DNA of 64,000 bases from Pleodorina starrii (Eukaryota; Chlorophyta; Chlorophyceae; Chlamydomonadales; Volvocaceae). The notes below the pieces were generated by a model. That model made no database searches and was not told the DNA's origin. It saw only the letters and a program-made list of their open reading frames with translations. Both the position numbers and the translations under genes were made by a program. The stretch spans positions 564,501 to 628,500 of the forward strand of contig BRXU01000012.1 in the NCBI GenBank assembly GCA_030267565.1. Reading direction: 5' to 3'. This document shows, in pieces, positions 34,256-45,912 of the stretch; positions within the stretch are counted from its first letter, which is position 1, and every line of letters starts with the position of its first letter.

Positions 34256-37200
34256 ATGTCGATGGCGTCTATCACATCACTCCCTGGGCAGCGCCTCACA
34301 ACGCCTGCCTTCCGCCATTGCACAACCAGACGACCCGTCTTGGCGCACTCCTGGGCACCGTCGGCATGCGTTCAACAGCGCTCACAGGTCCACCGCAGTC
34401 TGCCTGTTTGCCATGTCGTTTCCGTTGACGAGGTTGATGTTATGGCGGATGTGGCGATCGAGCAGTTTCCTGCGCCGTCGGCTGGGTCGTTCCGTCCAGA
34501 TAAGCGTTCCTTTCGTGAGGAGCACAGGATTCGAGGATACGAAGTCAGCCCCGACCAGCGGGCAACCGTTGTCACAGTGGCCAACCTTCTGCAGGTAAGG
34601 ACTGGACGGACGCTGGGCTGAAATGCTGCATGATAAGTTAAGACTTACCCCGGCTCATGCAGGAGGTGGCTGGTAACCACGCAGTCGGAGTGTGGGGCCG
34701 CACGGACGAGGGTTTTGCGAGCCTGCCCTCGATGAAGAACGTAATCTTCGTCATGACCCGGCTGCAAATACGGATGCATCAGTATCCAAAATGGTGGGTC
34801 AGTATGCAAGAGCGTAGGCTGCCGCATGCTGTCCCCCGGGTCACCCTCAGGATGTCACCCCTTGTACGAATGCGTGCAGGGGCGACATCGTGGCCGTGGA
34901 GACGTACTTTTCAGAGGAGGGCCGCCTCGCGTTCCGCCGCGACTGGAAAGTGACAAACGCTAGCACAGGAGCGGTTCTTGGAGCAGCAACCAGGTGTGTG
35001 TGTGTGTGCGTGTGTGTGTGTGTGTGCCTTTTACCCGCGCGCGGCGTGCGTGCTGCAGCCCTTTCGCAGCCACTCAAATGGCCTCAAGCTGCCATTAAGA
35101 AGGGACGAAGCACCGCCTTGGCTAAAGGATGCATGTTTACCAATGCGGGGCCCCAGGCGGGGTTTCTTGCGGCGAGGTAAAGGGCGTAAAGGGCCTCACG
35201 GTTTCACCCCCCTAAGGGCCTGCACTGCCTCTCCTGCAGACCTCCTTCGCCCCTCCGTCACCCGTCGGCAGATAAGGGATTTGGGGTTTGGTCCTCCCCC
35301 GGGGACCCAGCCGCCAAAGAGCGACCACCGGGGTCCTGTTCGGTTGGTTGATCAGTTGGTTGGTCGGCATATATTGGGCCGGATGCACCCTTGCCTGTCC
35401 AGTGTCCACACACAGGAAGGGGCGTTCCTACCCCCCTACAGGTTCCCACCCCTTCGGGGCCCCAGCAACAACAGTAGCAGAGGAGCTAAGATGCCTCCAG
35501 AGCTGAGATGCAACCAGAGGGATGTCTGGGACTGCAGCAAATCTAGCCCGGTTCCACATGTTCCCGGTGCGGCCGCCTCGTTGCGGTATATTTGCTTCTA
35601 GCACTGGCGGCCAAGTAAAGCACTGCCGCGCCCCGCCAGACCTTCCACCCTTCACACCTTTCCATCCGGAGGCTCCGCCCCACCAACCAGACGTGCTTCC
35701 GTCCGTGTTTATTGGCAGTTCAGGATTGCCTCCAGCACTGATCTCAGCGACTGGGGCTCCCCACATTCCCAAAAGTGGTGTAGGCGGTCACCCCCAGACT
35801 AATGGCAGTGAAGAGGGGCTTTCCCTAGGGTGCGGCTGGCCCTGGCCACACAGGTGCTGTTCCGTCTGACACGATCCGCACGACAGGGTGACGTGACCCC
35901 ACCAAGTCCCACCCTTTTCGCGGTACTCCCAGCAAGGCTGCGAAGCCCCCGAAGGCGGCCCCAGAACGTCGCGGTCACGGCCGATGAGCAACTGATCAAT
36001 GGCTCCGTCTGTAACACGTACCGGTGTACGCTACTTACCTGCATACATTACTCATTTACTCAGCTGATATCTGCACGTAGATTTACTCTGCTGATATCTG
36101 CGTCGTTGCGTGCAGCGACGGATTACTTTTCACGGGTTTCCCGGCGTGTCCGCTTGCGCCGTTGCAAGGTTGTTTAAGCGTGTCCTGCTGTACCTGCTGT
36201 ACCTGCTGTGTGTAAAGTAAAAATGTGTAATGGATTTACTGCATGCCATGCCGTGACTGCAGCACGTGGGTGACGATCAACATGGACACTCGGCGTCTGG
36301 TGAAGCTCCCGGACAACCTCCGCAAGCGCTTCCTGCGGTTCGGCCCGGAGAGCAGCGAGTAAGTGAACCGAGGAGGGGGAGTGAACCGAGGAGGGGGAGG
36401 GGGCAGGACTGTGCATGCAGGACTGTGTGTGCATGTGCATGTGTGTGCAATGTCGCCCAAGTTGACGACATGAGTCGGAGCAGTCGCCAGACAAGGTTTG
36501 TCACCTGACGAGAGACCACTGCTTTGGCTGAGCAAGCAAGGCATGTCTTTGGGGCATGTCCGGGGCTACTTCCAGGGCCGAGCCGTTGATTGCGGGCTGT
36601 CCTGACTTGTGGCCAACGGTTGGGCGGTGGCGCCACTGAGCCGTTGCTGCTGCTGCTGCTGTTTTTGCTCTTGTTGTTGCTGTTGTGTAATTGACGGGTG
36701 TTGTTGTCTTTTATCTTATTTAATAAGATCTTGCTGCCGGCAACCTGCAGGCACGTGCTGCCGCCCGACGAGACCAAGAAGAAGCTACCGGAGATGGAGC
36801 TGCCCGGCCAAGTAAGCACCGGCATGCAGGGGGCTGGGGCTGGGGCGGGGCGGGGTGGTCAAGATCTGGTCGCTCGTTCCCGTCTGGGTGGTGGTGACTT
36901 GCGTTGCCCGGTCCGGGTGTGTGCGTCACCGCTGCCCTGCTCGCCGCCGCCCGGGTGCCGGTGCAGTGCACGAGGGGCCACCAGCAGCTGCTGCACAGCC
37001 CCTTGGCTCCACTCACCTTCGTCTAGAGCCACCCCTGGAGAGCCCCCCCCCACCCGCTGACACAACCGCACGCAGCACATCTAACGATGCAACAGGAGCC
37101 CGCCCAGCGCCCAATCTGCCTCCCTGCCTCCCTGCCTGCCTGCCTGGCCCCCTCGTGCCGTCTGCATCGCCCCCGCCCCTCCCCCGCCTCTCCCCTCCCC

Positions 37201-38561
37201 CCCCTATTGCTGGGTTCTGGGTCCGTTCGCTCACGCCGTCTCCTTCCCCGCTGCGATTTTCTCTTTATACTCCCCTCCCCTCCTTCAGGTCCAGGCCCCG
37301 CAGCAGGTGGCGCGGCGCAGCGACATGGACATGAACGGCCACATCAACAACGTCACCTACCTGGCCTGGGCACTGGAGAGCGTTCCGGAGGACGTGTATC
37401 GGTCGCAGGAGTTGTACGAGGTGCGTGGGGTACCGGGGGGGGGGGTACCGTACCCAGCACGCGCACACACATGCAACACCTGGAACCTGCTACAGATGCG
37501 TTGCGATTTGGCTGGCGCCCCACATGCCGCCAGATCCTGTCGTGGCACATGACTACCTCCGTGAGGCGTGGTGGTGCTGGGTGGGTGTTTGGGTGGGTGG
37601 GTGGATGGGTGGGTGGTGGTGCTTGGTGGGTGGGTGGGTGGGTGGGTGGGTGGTTGTGCTTGGTGGGTGGGTGGGTGGGTGGGTGGTTGTGCTTGGTGGG
37701 TGGTTGTGCTTGGTGGGTGGTGGATGGGTGGGTGGGTGGGTGGGTGGTTGTGCTTGGTGGGTGGGTGGGTGGGTGGTTGTGCTTGGTGGATGGGTGGGTG
37801 GGTGGTTGTGCTTGGTGGATGGGTGGGTGGGTGGTTGTGCTTGGTGGATGGGTGGGTGGGTGGTTGTGCTTGGTGGGTGGTGGATGGGTGGGTGGGTGGG
37901 TGGGTGGTTGTGCTTGGTGGGTGGGTGGGTGGGTGGTTGTGCTTGGTGGATGGGTGGGTGGGTGGTTGTGCTTGGTGGATGGGTGGGTGGGTGGTTGTGC
38001 TTGGTGGATGGGTGGGTGGGTGGTTGTGCTTGGTGGGTGGTGGATGGGTGGGTGGGCCATGCGCGTGGAGGTCCATCGGACTGAGCGGCTGTGGGGCTCC
38101 ACTGCATTGGATGGAATTAGTCAGATGGTGATGGTGGTGGTGAGGGTGATGGGCTGACCCCGTCGTTCTTAACCCCCCTGCCTTGGGCACCGAATCATCG
38201 TCGCTTGCTTCGGGTGTGTACGGTATTCTTAAGCTCACACATGTTCTGATCAATGCCCATACATGTTCTGATCAAAGCCCATACATGTTCCGATCATGTT
38301 CTGGTCCTGCCGCCCCCCCCCCCCCAGGTGGAGCTGGACTTCAAGGCGGAGTGCACCGCCGGCAACACCATCGAGGCGCACTGCAACTACCTGGACGGGC
38401 AGGGGCCGGCTGGGAACGGCGGCAACGGCAGCGGCAGCGCCAACGGCAACGGCAACGGCAACGGTCGGCACCAGTTGCGCCTGCTGCACTCGTTGCAAAA
38501 GTGCGACGACGCCGGGTGCCAAGAACTGGTCCGCGCACGCACCAGCTGGGTGCCGAAGTGA
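34256..38561 (+). CDS. FAT1: Acyl-ACP thioesterase (FatA/FatB type), plastid
   Basis: Hydrolyses long-chain acyl-ACP in the plastid stroma, ending fatty-acid synthesis and releasing free fatty acid for export. Exons: 34256-34594, 34663-34793, 34880-34993, 36263-36358, 36751-36811, 37289-37420, 38328-38561. They join in phase to 368 residues. The N-terminal ~60 residues (Ser/Thr/Arg/Ala-rich) look like a transit peptide. The first hotdog half includes FREEHRIRGYEVSPDQRAT and YPKWGDIVAVETYF. The second half has DMDMNGHINNVTYLAW with Asp261, Asn263 and His265, followed by Glu299-Cys300; spacing matches the Asp/Asn/His...Glu catalytic set described for plant FatB. Near the C terminus is a Gly/Asn/Ser repeat (about 320-335) that the plant enzymes lack. 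The symbol follows Chlamydomonas usage and is inferred. Intron 6 carries a large minisatellite. Confidence 0.95.
37205..37275. repeat. Dispersed ~70-bp repeat, copy 1 (thioesterase intron 5)
   Basis: This segment begins TATTGCTGGGTTCTGGGTCC and ends CTCTTTATACTCCCC. It is nearly identical to 43210-43279, with about five mismatches. It abuts the acceptor of exon 37289-37420 and supplies part of its pyrimidine tract. Confidence 0.85.
37569..38060. repeat. GT-rich minisatellite of about 490 bp in thioesterase intron 6
   Basis: A higher-order array of the 18-bp block GGTTGTGCTTGGTGGATG (or GGTGGGTG variant) alternates with (GGGT)n runs. About 18 TGTGCTTGGTGG cores are visible. The plus (sense) strand is strongly G-rich. 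Confidence 0.9.
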
Positions 38562-41150
38562 AGTGAAGATCTGGGGCGGGGCGGGGGGGGGGGGGCGGGG
38601 GTGATTTGCGTTGCGAACTGCATGTGCGTATGTGTGTACAACTAACAGGGGGAGCGCGGAGGGGGTTTGAGAATGGTGTGCGAGGGGTAATGCGTGATGT
38701 GCGAGTCCTTCTCTTTCGCCGCCGCATGATTGACGACCGGCGCCTTGTGAGTGATATATGTCCGCGGTTGCAGCGGCGTTGCTCGGACGCCCAGGGGCAG
38801 GCGCGCGGCGGTCCCTTGAAGTGCCACTGTTGTGAAGAACCCTCGGCATACTCGGGACGGAGAAGGGTGAAGGTGAGAATGGGGGGGGGGTGCGATGGCA
38901 GCGATGTCAGCGGTGTTGTTGAATTAACTATCCAGTGTCGTGCAGTACACGAGAAAATTGTGAAGATATTTTGAAGAGTAAGAGTGGGAAGGTCGGCAGC
39001 TGAGGACGGCAATCAAAGCAGTGTGTTGCCGGGTGGCGGGCACCCCTCCGACCCCCGAGTCTGCATCTGCTCTCTCCGTCTATCTATTTGCTAGCTGCAG
39101 GGTACCGTATCTTGATTATTACACACGCACACACACCCTGGGCCATTATCGCACCATAAAATATACAGGGCCCAGGTGGCGTTTGTGCTATGTCGCGTGG
39201 ATGAGAAAGCCTTTTTCGTGTCGGCAGATTCGGTGCCGTGCGGCGGCGGAATCAACGAACGTCGATCTAGGCTGGCGGGCGGCGTTTCGTGCAGCCGCAA
39301 GGAAGATGCTGCGTGGAGGCCGGCCGTTGGCTTGGCTGCACGGCTGTGGTGCACAGAGAAGTTGCGCCATTGCAAGTGTTGGTAGAGGAGTGAAGAACTA
39401 GGTAGAGGGTCTGTAAGAGTTGAAGGGGTTGTGTGGTTGGCCGCCATGCATGGTAACGATTATTGCAGTGGCCGCGTCGTTGTAAGGGTCGCCCAGCGCC
39501 CACCCATCTTCTTTTCACCCCTCAAGTCGCGCCACGCCGAACCCAAACGCCGAATGCACTAATGGAACTAGCCCTCGCTGCTTACCGGTATCTAATGGAA
39601 CTCGACTGAAAGCATTTGTCACGACACACTACATTTACACCGCGTGTCGAAAGCGTATCTGCTAAACCCATACATGAGAAGGACACACGAGTGCAGAACC
39701 ATCAACATCCGCCGTTGGTTTCTCCTGATGATAGCCCATCCCGTGCATGACAACGAGAGGAGGCAGCGCCTTTGAAGGCGTGGAAGCCGGGTCTGCCTGC
39801 CTCTTCTTCGGAAGCGGTGGGATTCACCCTGCGTCCACATTGCAGCTCGACGGACATGACCCCGCTGGCTTGCTACCGCCGCCGCGTGCTAGCCTTAACA
39901 CAACCGACCGACCAACCATTGGGGACGCCTTTTGTAGCAATAGCTATGCAAATCTGGCCGGCTCCTGGCTCGTCCACCGACCGCACGCTGTGAGTCGTAG
40001 GTGAAGCAAGCCTGACCGATCAACTAACAACTAGGAGATGCGAGAGATCGCAAATGGAACTGGAGCTAAAACCCATACCCCAAATTTAAATTTCAAACTC
40101 TTGGCCAAGCCGGATCCAGATCGGGATCCGGGCCGGGCCAGGCCCACGGAAGGCAGACTGGTGCCGGAAGGGAGGGGGGCTCTGCCTTGCTAGCTCACCC
40201 ACTCTCTGACTTATTAGGTATTTGTCGCAAAGGACACGGAGCCAGCAGGCCTTGCATTGGAGCATTGCACGCACAGTGCGCGGGTGCCTGTGCAAGCGCA
40301 TGGCAGTAGTGAAACAGACTGCCGAGCGAGTCTGCTGTGCGGCGGCCGCTGCATCCACCACCAATCAGTAACTCCCGTCTGCCGCTTTGATCTGATCAGT
40401 CAAGTCCGATTTGCCGGCCCCCCGGCCTTCACGCCGCGCGCACGCACTCCACGCACATTCCGAAGTCTTCTGACCCTTCCAGGCTGCAAGCTCCCTGCAC
40501 TGCACCGCACTGCAGCCGCCGTGCCAGCTAGCTAGACAGCTTACAGTAGATAGAATACATGCAGCACCGCGTGTGTGAAGCCTTCAGTACTTTTCAGCCA
40601 TCGTGAATGCAGAACGGCACAGAGTGACGACTGCGACAGTAGTACGACAGTACGACAGTACGACCACCGTGCATCACATGATGCTGCAGGCATTGCCGCT
40701 GCACGCGGGCCGCCTCTCAGTGCCGTACGCTCCGCTGCAAGTCGGGCAGGGTACGAAGTGTGTGGGCGGTTGGGAGTGCGTGGGAGCGGGGTTGAATAAC
40801 CGCAACAATGGTTCCATCTTATGCAGTAGGGAGCGGGGTGGGGGGCACTGTGTGGGTGGCAAACGACAGATGGCTGCGCGCGGCCGCTGGAAACACACAT
40901 TCACGACGTAATGTGCGTTCCATGATTCCCTTGTGAGTGTTGAGTGATGGCACCCTTTGGGAGGGGGCCCCACTCACCACAAATAAAGAAAGGCAAAATG
41001 TGAGGGCTTCACAAGGTTCATTCACGATGCACATGTATATATGTATGTGTGCATGCCTATGTATATGTGTGTATGTGTCTATATGTATGTATGCGTGCAT
41101 TGTGTACTCCCGCTGTACAAGTTCGTAGTACGTACGTACGGCACACCTAC
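38562..41150. other. Intergenic between convergent thioesterase and ATAD1-type genes
   Basis: Both genes end here. TGTAA, a typical green-algal polyadenylation signal, occurs downstream of the thioesterase stop near 39410 and 39480. A last small exon of the ATPase gene may lie on the minus strand between about 40880 and 41150 but could not be fixed. A direct repeat of GTACGACA is at 40641-40665. No other gene was recognised. Confidence 0.45.
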
Positions 41151-44100
41151 CTGCATGTCCTGCTTCATGCTTGCCAGCACACGCATCAGGTCGTCCCCGC
41201 ACAGCGGCCGCACCCGACCCAGCAGGGGGTCCTCGCCAGCGGGCCCGTCTCTGCCCGACTCCGCAGCGGCCTGTGCATCCGTTGTGTTGGCCACCGCGAG
41301 GCGGCGCAGCCTGCGTGGGTGTGCACACATGCATGCGTGTGGGTGTATTGGTGGGTGTGTCGGTGGATGTATGGCAGGGGTGAACGAGACACCCTTGAGC
41401 GAGCCAGTGAGCCACGCAACCACCCACGCAACCACCCACGCAAGTTTGAGAAAGCGTTCGCCGTACGGAGACCGTCTTGGGAACAATGCCCAAAGCGCGT
41501 GCGGGGCCCCTTCTAGGGGCGGGTTGAAACAGTCAATGGTCAGTACGAATCTAACTGTCAGAGCCGATACGGGATTGCCAACTCCGCACAACAACGGGAC
41601 TCTGTCTGAACCCACACTAACGTCAAGAAACCAACACTTGCCGGAGAGTGAACGTGGAAATGGGGCTTGGGTGGCCCCGTCGTCACGTGACTCGCGCCAA
41701 GCCTGCGCCCGTGACCACGGGTGCCTTAAGGTCTGCCCGGTAGCCACCCGGCAACACACACCAGGCAGACACCCCCCGGCGATACTGAAAAGGTCAACAC
41801 ACAAACCACTCGAGCGATGCCTTAGCCCTAGAACAAACCCGTGCTTTCCAACGCGCGAAAACGCCCGATGTCCAAGGTAAAGGGGAGGGTGGGCGGGAAA
41901 ATAAAAGCAAACGAACAGAGCCGACTGGGGTCGATAAACGCACCCCCCGAACTGCCTCCCTAGGCGCCAACTTAAGGCCCGCCTGCTCGTATCAAGATCC
42001 AGCTAATACCTCAACAGCGCGGCAGCAGCAGAGGAAGGCACCGCGCTGCTCTACCGGCAAACCGTCTGTCGCCTGCAGAAACCACCGCTCCGGAACCAGC
42101 CGCAGTACGGACGACCCTCCCAAACTGGTTCACCTGAGCAACCAACCCAACTACTAATCTGAGAACAGTCTGCGCCGGCTCTGCGCTCCTTCAAACCCAA
42201 TTTTAGCGTTCGCGTGGCTACCTCTAAAATAAGAACAACCACACAACCTCCAACCCCCCAACCACCCCAACCACCCAACCACCCAACCACCTGGCGCGGA
42301 TCTCCGGATCGTGCAGCACCGCCTGCGCTGCGCGGGAGCACAGCTTGTGCAGGTCGCTGCCACTGAAGCCCTCCGTCTGATCCACAATACCCTCCAGATA
42401 CTGGCACTGCTGTGAACCGCCGGCGGTGGCGGTGGCGGCGGTGCCCGCCAGCAAACCCAAGTACGATGCGTCAGCAGATTTTGTGACACGGTCGTCCTGC
42501 ACGGCGGCTGCAGCGGCAGTGCTCCCTGCTGCACCGGCTGATGGGCTGGCTCCTCCACCGCTTGCACCAGTGCTTGCCGCCGAGCCTGCCCGGGCCATAC
42601 GAGCGATGAAGCTGTCGGCTGCTGCCGCCATGACCCCCGTGCTGTCGTTGCCACCGCTGCTGCCACCGCTGCTGCCACCGCTGCTGGGAGGTGTGGCGGT
42701 CGTTGTGCAGGTCGTGGTGCTGCTGGTGCTGCCGCCGCCGCTGCCGCCGCCACCGCTGCCTGGTGCCTGCTGCTGCCAGATGACTTCAATGGCCTCCCGC
42801 AGCAGCGGCATCTCGACGCCCCCCGGCACCTCCCTGGCGTGTTTGCGCAGGAGCCCGGCTAGGATGGCCTTGCGCTGCTCTCGGTTGGGCAGCGGGATCT
42901 GCAGGGGTGAAGGGGTTGCGACGGTGAAGGCATCATCAGGGGAAGTGCAGGGCCCCTGCTGCTGCAGAAGCAGACAGCAGCAGAAGCAGCAGAAGCAGAC
43001 AGCAGCATCCGGGACGACGAGCTGTGGCCGGGCCGGACAGGAGCAGGATCTATCCCCTTGCTCCTCCGACGTGGCATCTATCGTGTGTGGGGAAGGCAAA
43101 ACCCTAACATCACCCAACCCTGCACACGCACACGCACGCACACACACGCACGCACCCACCTCCCTGCTCAGCTCGGTAATAAGGTTACAGGTACGGTATG
43201 TTCGGACAGTATTGCTGGGTTCTGGGTCCGTTCGCTAACGCCGTCTCCTTCTCCGCTGCGAATTTCTCTTTATACCCCCTTTTCAAGTCCCACACGCACG
43301 CACGCACGCACCCACCTCCCTGCTCAGTGTGAAGCGACGCAGCGCCGCCTCATCCAGTCGGTCCATGCGGTTGGTGGCCGCCATCACCAGCACGCCGCTG
43401 TTGGCGTGGCTGTCCATGCCGTCCCACAGCGCCAGGAACTCGTTCTTAACTTGCAGTGAGCCCTCGCTCTCCATCAGTGCGCCGCGGCGAGCCAGCAGCG
43501 CATCCACCTCGTCTGCATGGATGCGGTTCCCAGGCAAGGCAAGGCAGGACAAGGCAGGACAAGGCAAGGCAAGGCTCGCGAGTTATTTTGGAGGCCGGTG
43601 GCATGCGTGTCCTCCCCCCCCGACACGGCCAGCCAGAGAGGTGATGCAATGCAGGAGGGGGCGGGGGCTGCTCGCAGGCATACGGACACACGCCTCGCCC
43701 ACGGATATATAGCCCACGGCGGTACCTACGCCGGGAGGCAGCTTGGTGTGCGGCCTGTCCGAGTCTCTGAGCGAGAGGGCGTGGCGCAACAACATGCATA
43801 CATGCAGCAGTCGGGCACGCACACTCACCGACAAAGATGATGCAGGGCTGCAGCTTCCGTGCGAGTGTGAACGTCGCGTGCACGAAGCGGTTCGCATCGC
43901 CAAAGAACTTGCTGTTGATCGCGGAGGGCGTGATGACCAGGAAGGTGCATCGCGCGCGCTTGGCGAGGGCCTGTCACAACGAAGGGCGGCAGGCGGTAGG
44001 AACGTACGTAGTAGCAGGGGTAAGGCGTAGGGTGAGGCGGAGGCTCTGGAGGTAGGGCCAGGCAAGTGCTGATACGGTAAACCAACCCAATCCAGTTAGC

Positions 44101-45912
44101 TTATGGCGTTGGTTTTCGTCCGTCGGCGGCGCCAACTCGCTCCATCCAACAGCCTTACTTCTTACCTTTGCCAACATGGTCTTGCCGGTACCGGGGGGCC
44201 CGTGCCTGCGCAGCACAGCACGGCCAGCCGGCGAGGCGGAAGGCGCGGGCAGTCGGGGCGAGGGCGAGGGATGTGTCATGATGGTAGAGGGAGAAACGCA
44301 TCGGCCGGGCGGGGCCCGCCCCTGCCCCAGCCCCACAGCCCCAGCCCCAGCCCCTGTCCAGAGCCCCTGCCCCTGTCCCTGTCCGGACCTGCCCCTGCCC
44401 TGGTCCCACTCACAGCAGCACACCCTTCCCGGGGCACCAAAGGGACCTGCCGGCGAAGAGGGAGCGCAGCTTGGGGCTCATGCACAACACCTCGTCCTCC
44501 TGCATAGCGCCCGGGAGCCGTACAGTGCAGCGCCGGCAGCGGCGGGCGGTGGGCAGTGGCGGGGTGGGGTGGTGGCATGGCGGGGCGGGGCGGTGGCGGT
44601 TCCAGGTGCGCACGTTTCATCAGGGGCGGGGCGGTTCGAGAGGTCCATGGCAGAGACAGAGACAGAGACCAGGCGGGGACAGAGGTTCCGCGAATGAGTG
44701 GGGAACGACTCCGGCAGCTTGGCAGCAGAACGGTGGATCCACCGCTTGCATGGTGGAGAGAATACGGGAGCCAGGCGAGAGAATACCGGTAACGAGACGC
44801 CCGCTGCTGACGGATAGACAGATAGATAGACGGATAGACAGATAAACAGATAGACAGATAGATAGATAACGAGTGAGACATGCGTTGCCTGTCTAGGTAT
44901 CTGATCTGTCCATCTCGCCGGCGGCCGCCCACCAGCTCGGCCACCAGCTCGTCCATCCCGTACACGTCATGAAGCTCCACATCGATCGTATCGGGCTGTT
45001 TGATCTGTCCCAGCAGCAGCTCCTCGTACTCGTTGAAGTGCAGGGACTGCGGCAGGCCCAACCGCTGCTTCAGCTGCGAGGCGCTCTGCTTGACCTGGTG
45101 GATGGCACGACCGACCCACGGACCCACGGACCGGCGGACCGACAGTCAATCAATCGACGATGATTAGCGGATGGATGGGGGCCAGGTAGAGAAGGGAAGG
45201 CAGCTTTCTGATCGATCAATGTGGTTGCGTTCTTAGGGTTGTACGTTACAGTGGGCTCCAGAGTCGAGACTCGGGTCGGACAGCGGCGGCGGCGGCGGTG
45301 GCTTCGTGCACATGACAGCAAGGTCGCTGTCATGTACATGTAATGTCATGTTTACGTAGTGTCATGACCAATACCGGTACATTTACATGACAGCCGATCG
45401 CTGCCGCAGCGCCTGGGCCCCCCACGCAAGCGCCAGATTAAAGCCCCGCGGCACCGCAACCAACCTTGGCTTTTACGGCGCGCGGTGCGACACAAGCACA
45501 GGATGTGGCGAATGGCAGTGGGCATGTCTCGCGTGTGTATGGCGGGTGCAGCAATGAAGCTCCGGCCTTCCTACGTACCTTTCCTCGCTTGCGTGCATAC
45601 GGGTCCGCCAAGGCTGCAGACTTGTAGAGGCCCCACAGGGAGACGACGCCGATGGCTGCTGTCAGCGTTAGCTGGGGGCAGGCAGGCAGGTAGGCAGGTA
45701 GGCAGGTAGGCAGGTAGGCAAGGTGGGGTGACGTAATTGGATGTGGGTCCTTCCGGCCAGGTTGCTCTCATTCATTCATCGGGTGAAAGCGAGGGAGGCT
45801 CCATGCATCCCCGTTCCGTGCTCCTCAACCGCCGCCCGCTCGATAGACAGCGAGCCGCCAGCCATACCTCGACGCGCGAGCGCCAATCACACTTGGAGTT
45901 TTTTAACCCCAT
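41151..45912 (-). CDS. Msp1/ATAD1-type membrane AAA+ ATPase (3' end unresolved)
   Basis: Msp1/ATAD1 extracts mislocalised tail-anchored proteins from the outer mitochondrial (and peroxisomal) membrane. Exons (minus): 45912-45868, 45671-45579, 45094-44933, 44499-44414, 44205-44166, 43970-43829, 43512-43316, 42898-42291, 41310-41151. All junctions keep phase, giving 511 codons up to a GTAGGT donor at 41150; a short last exon is expected. A membrane segment, LTLTAAIGVVSLWGLYKSAA (16-35), is followed by ADPYARKRGK, the same position as DPTRKQK in animal ATAD1. NEYEELLLGQI is the linker motif. Walker A is GPPGTGKT (131-138), Walker B CIIFVDE (185-191), sensor region VMAATNRMDRLDEA, arginine fingers near 248-249. 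An insertion of about 125 low-complexity residues (about 297-421; Ser, Gly, Thr, Ala) splits the lid before EGFSGSDLHKLCSRAAQ. The first coding exon of 15 codons is inferred from an ATG, a GTATGG donor and phase. Confidence 0.9.
43210..43279. repeat. Dispersed ~70-bp repeat, copy 2 (ATAD1-type gene intron 7)
   Basis: Nearly identical to 37205-37275 and in the same orientation on the plus strand, so antisense to the ATPase gene. It lies in the intron between exons 43512-43316 and 42898-42291. Confidence 0.85.

Noticed and set aside
37569..38060. Regularly spaced repeats considered as a CRISPR-like array
   Set aside because: The spacers are themselves repeats, the host is eukaryotic, and the array lies in an intron; it is a minisatellite.
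37087..38157. 356-codon plus-strand frame and the matching Pro/His/Thr-rich minus frames
   Set aside because: They are translations of the GGGT/TTGTGCTT minisatellite and of thioesterase exon 6 in the wrong frame.
40674..40891. Possible last exon of the ATAD1-type gene (RPRAAICRLPPTQ...)
   Set aside because: Phase and acceptor would allow it, but the Pro/Cys-rich translation does not resemble the ATAD1 C terminus; the 3' end is left open.
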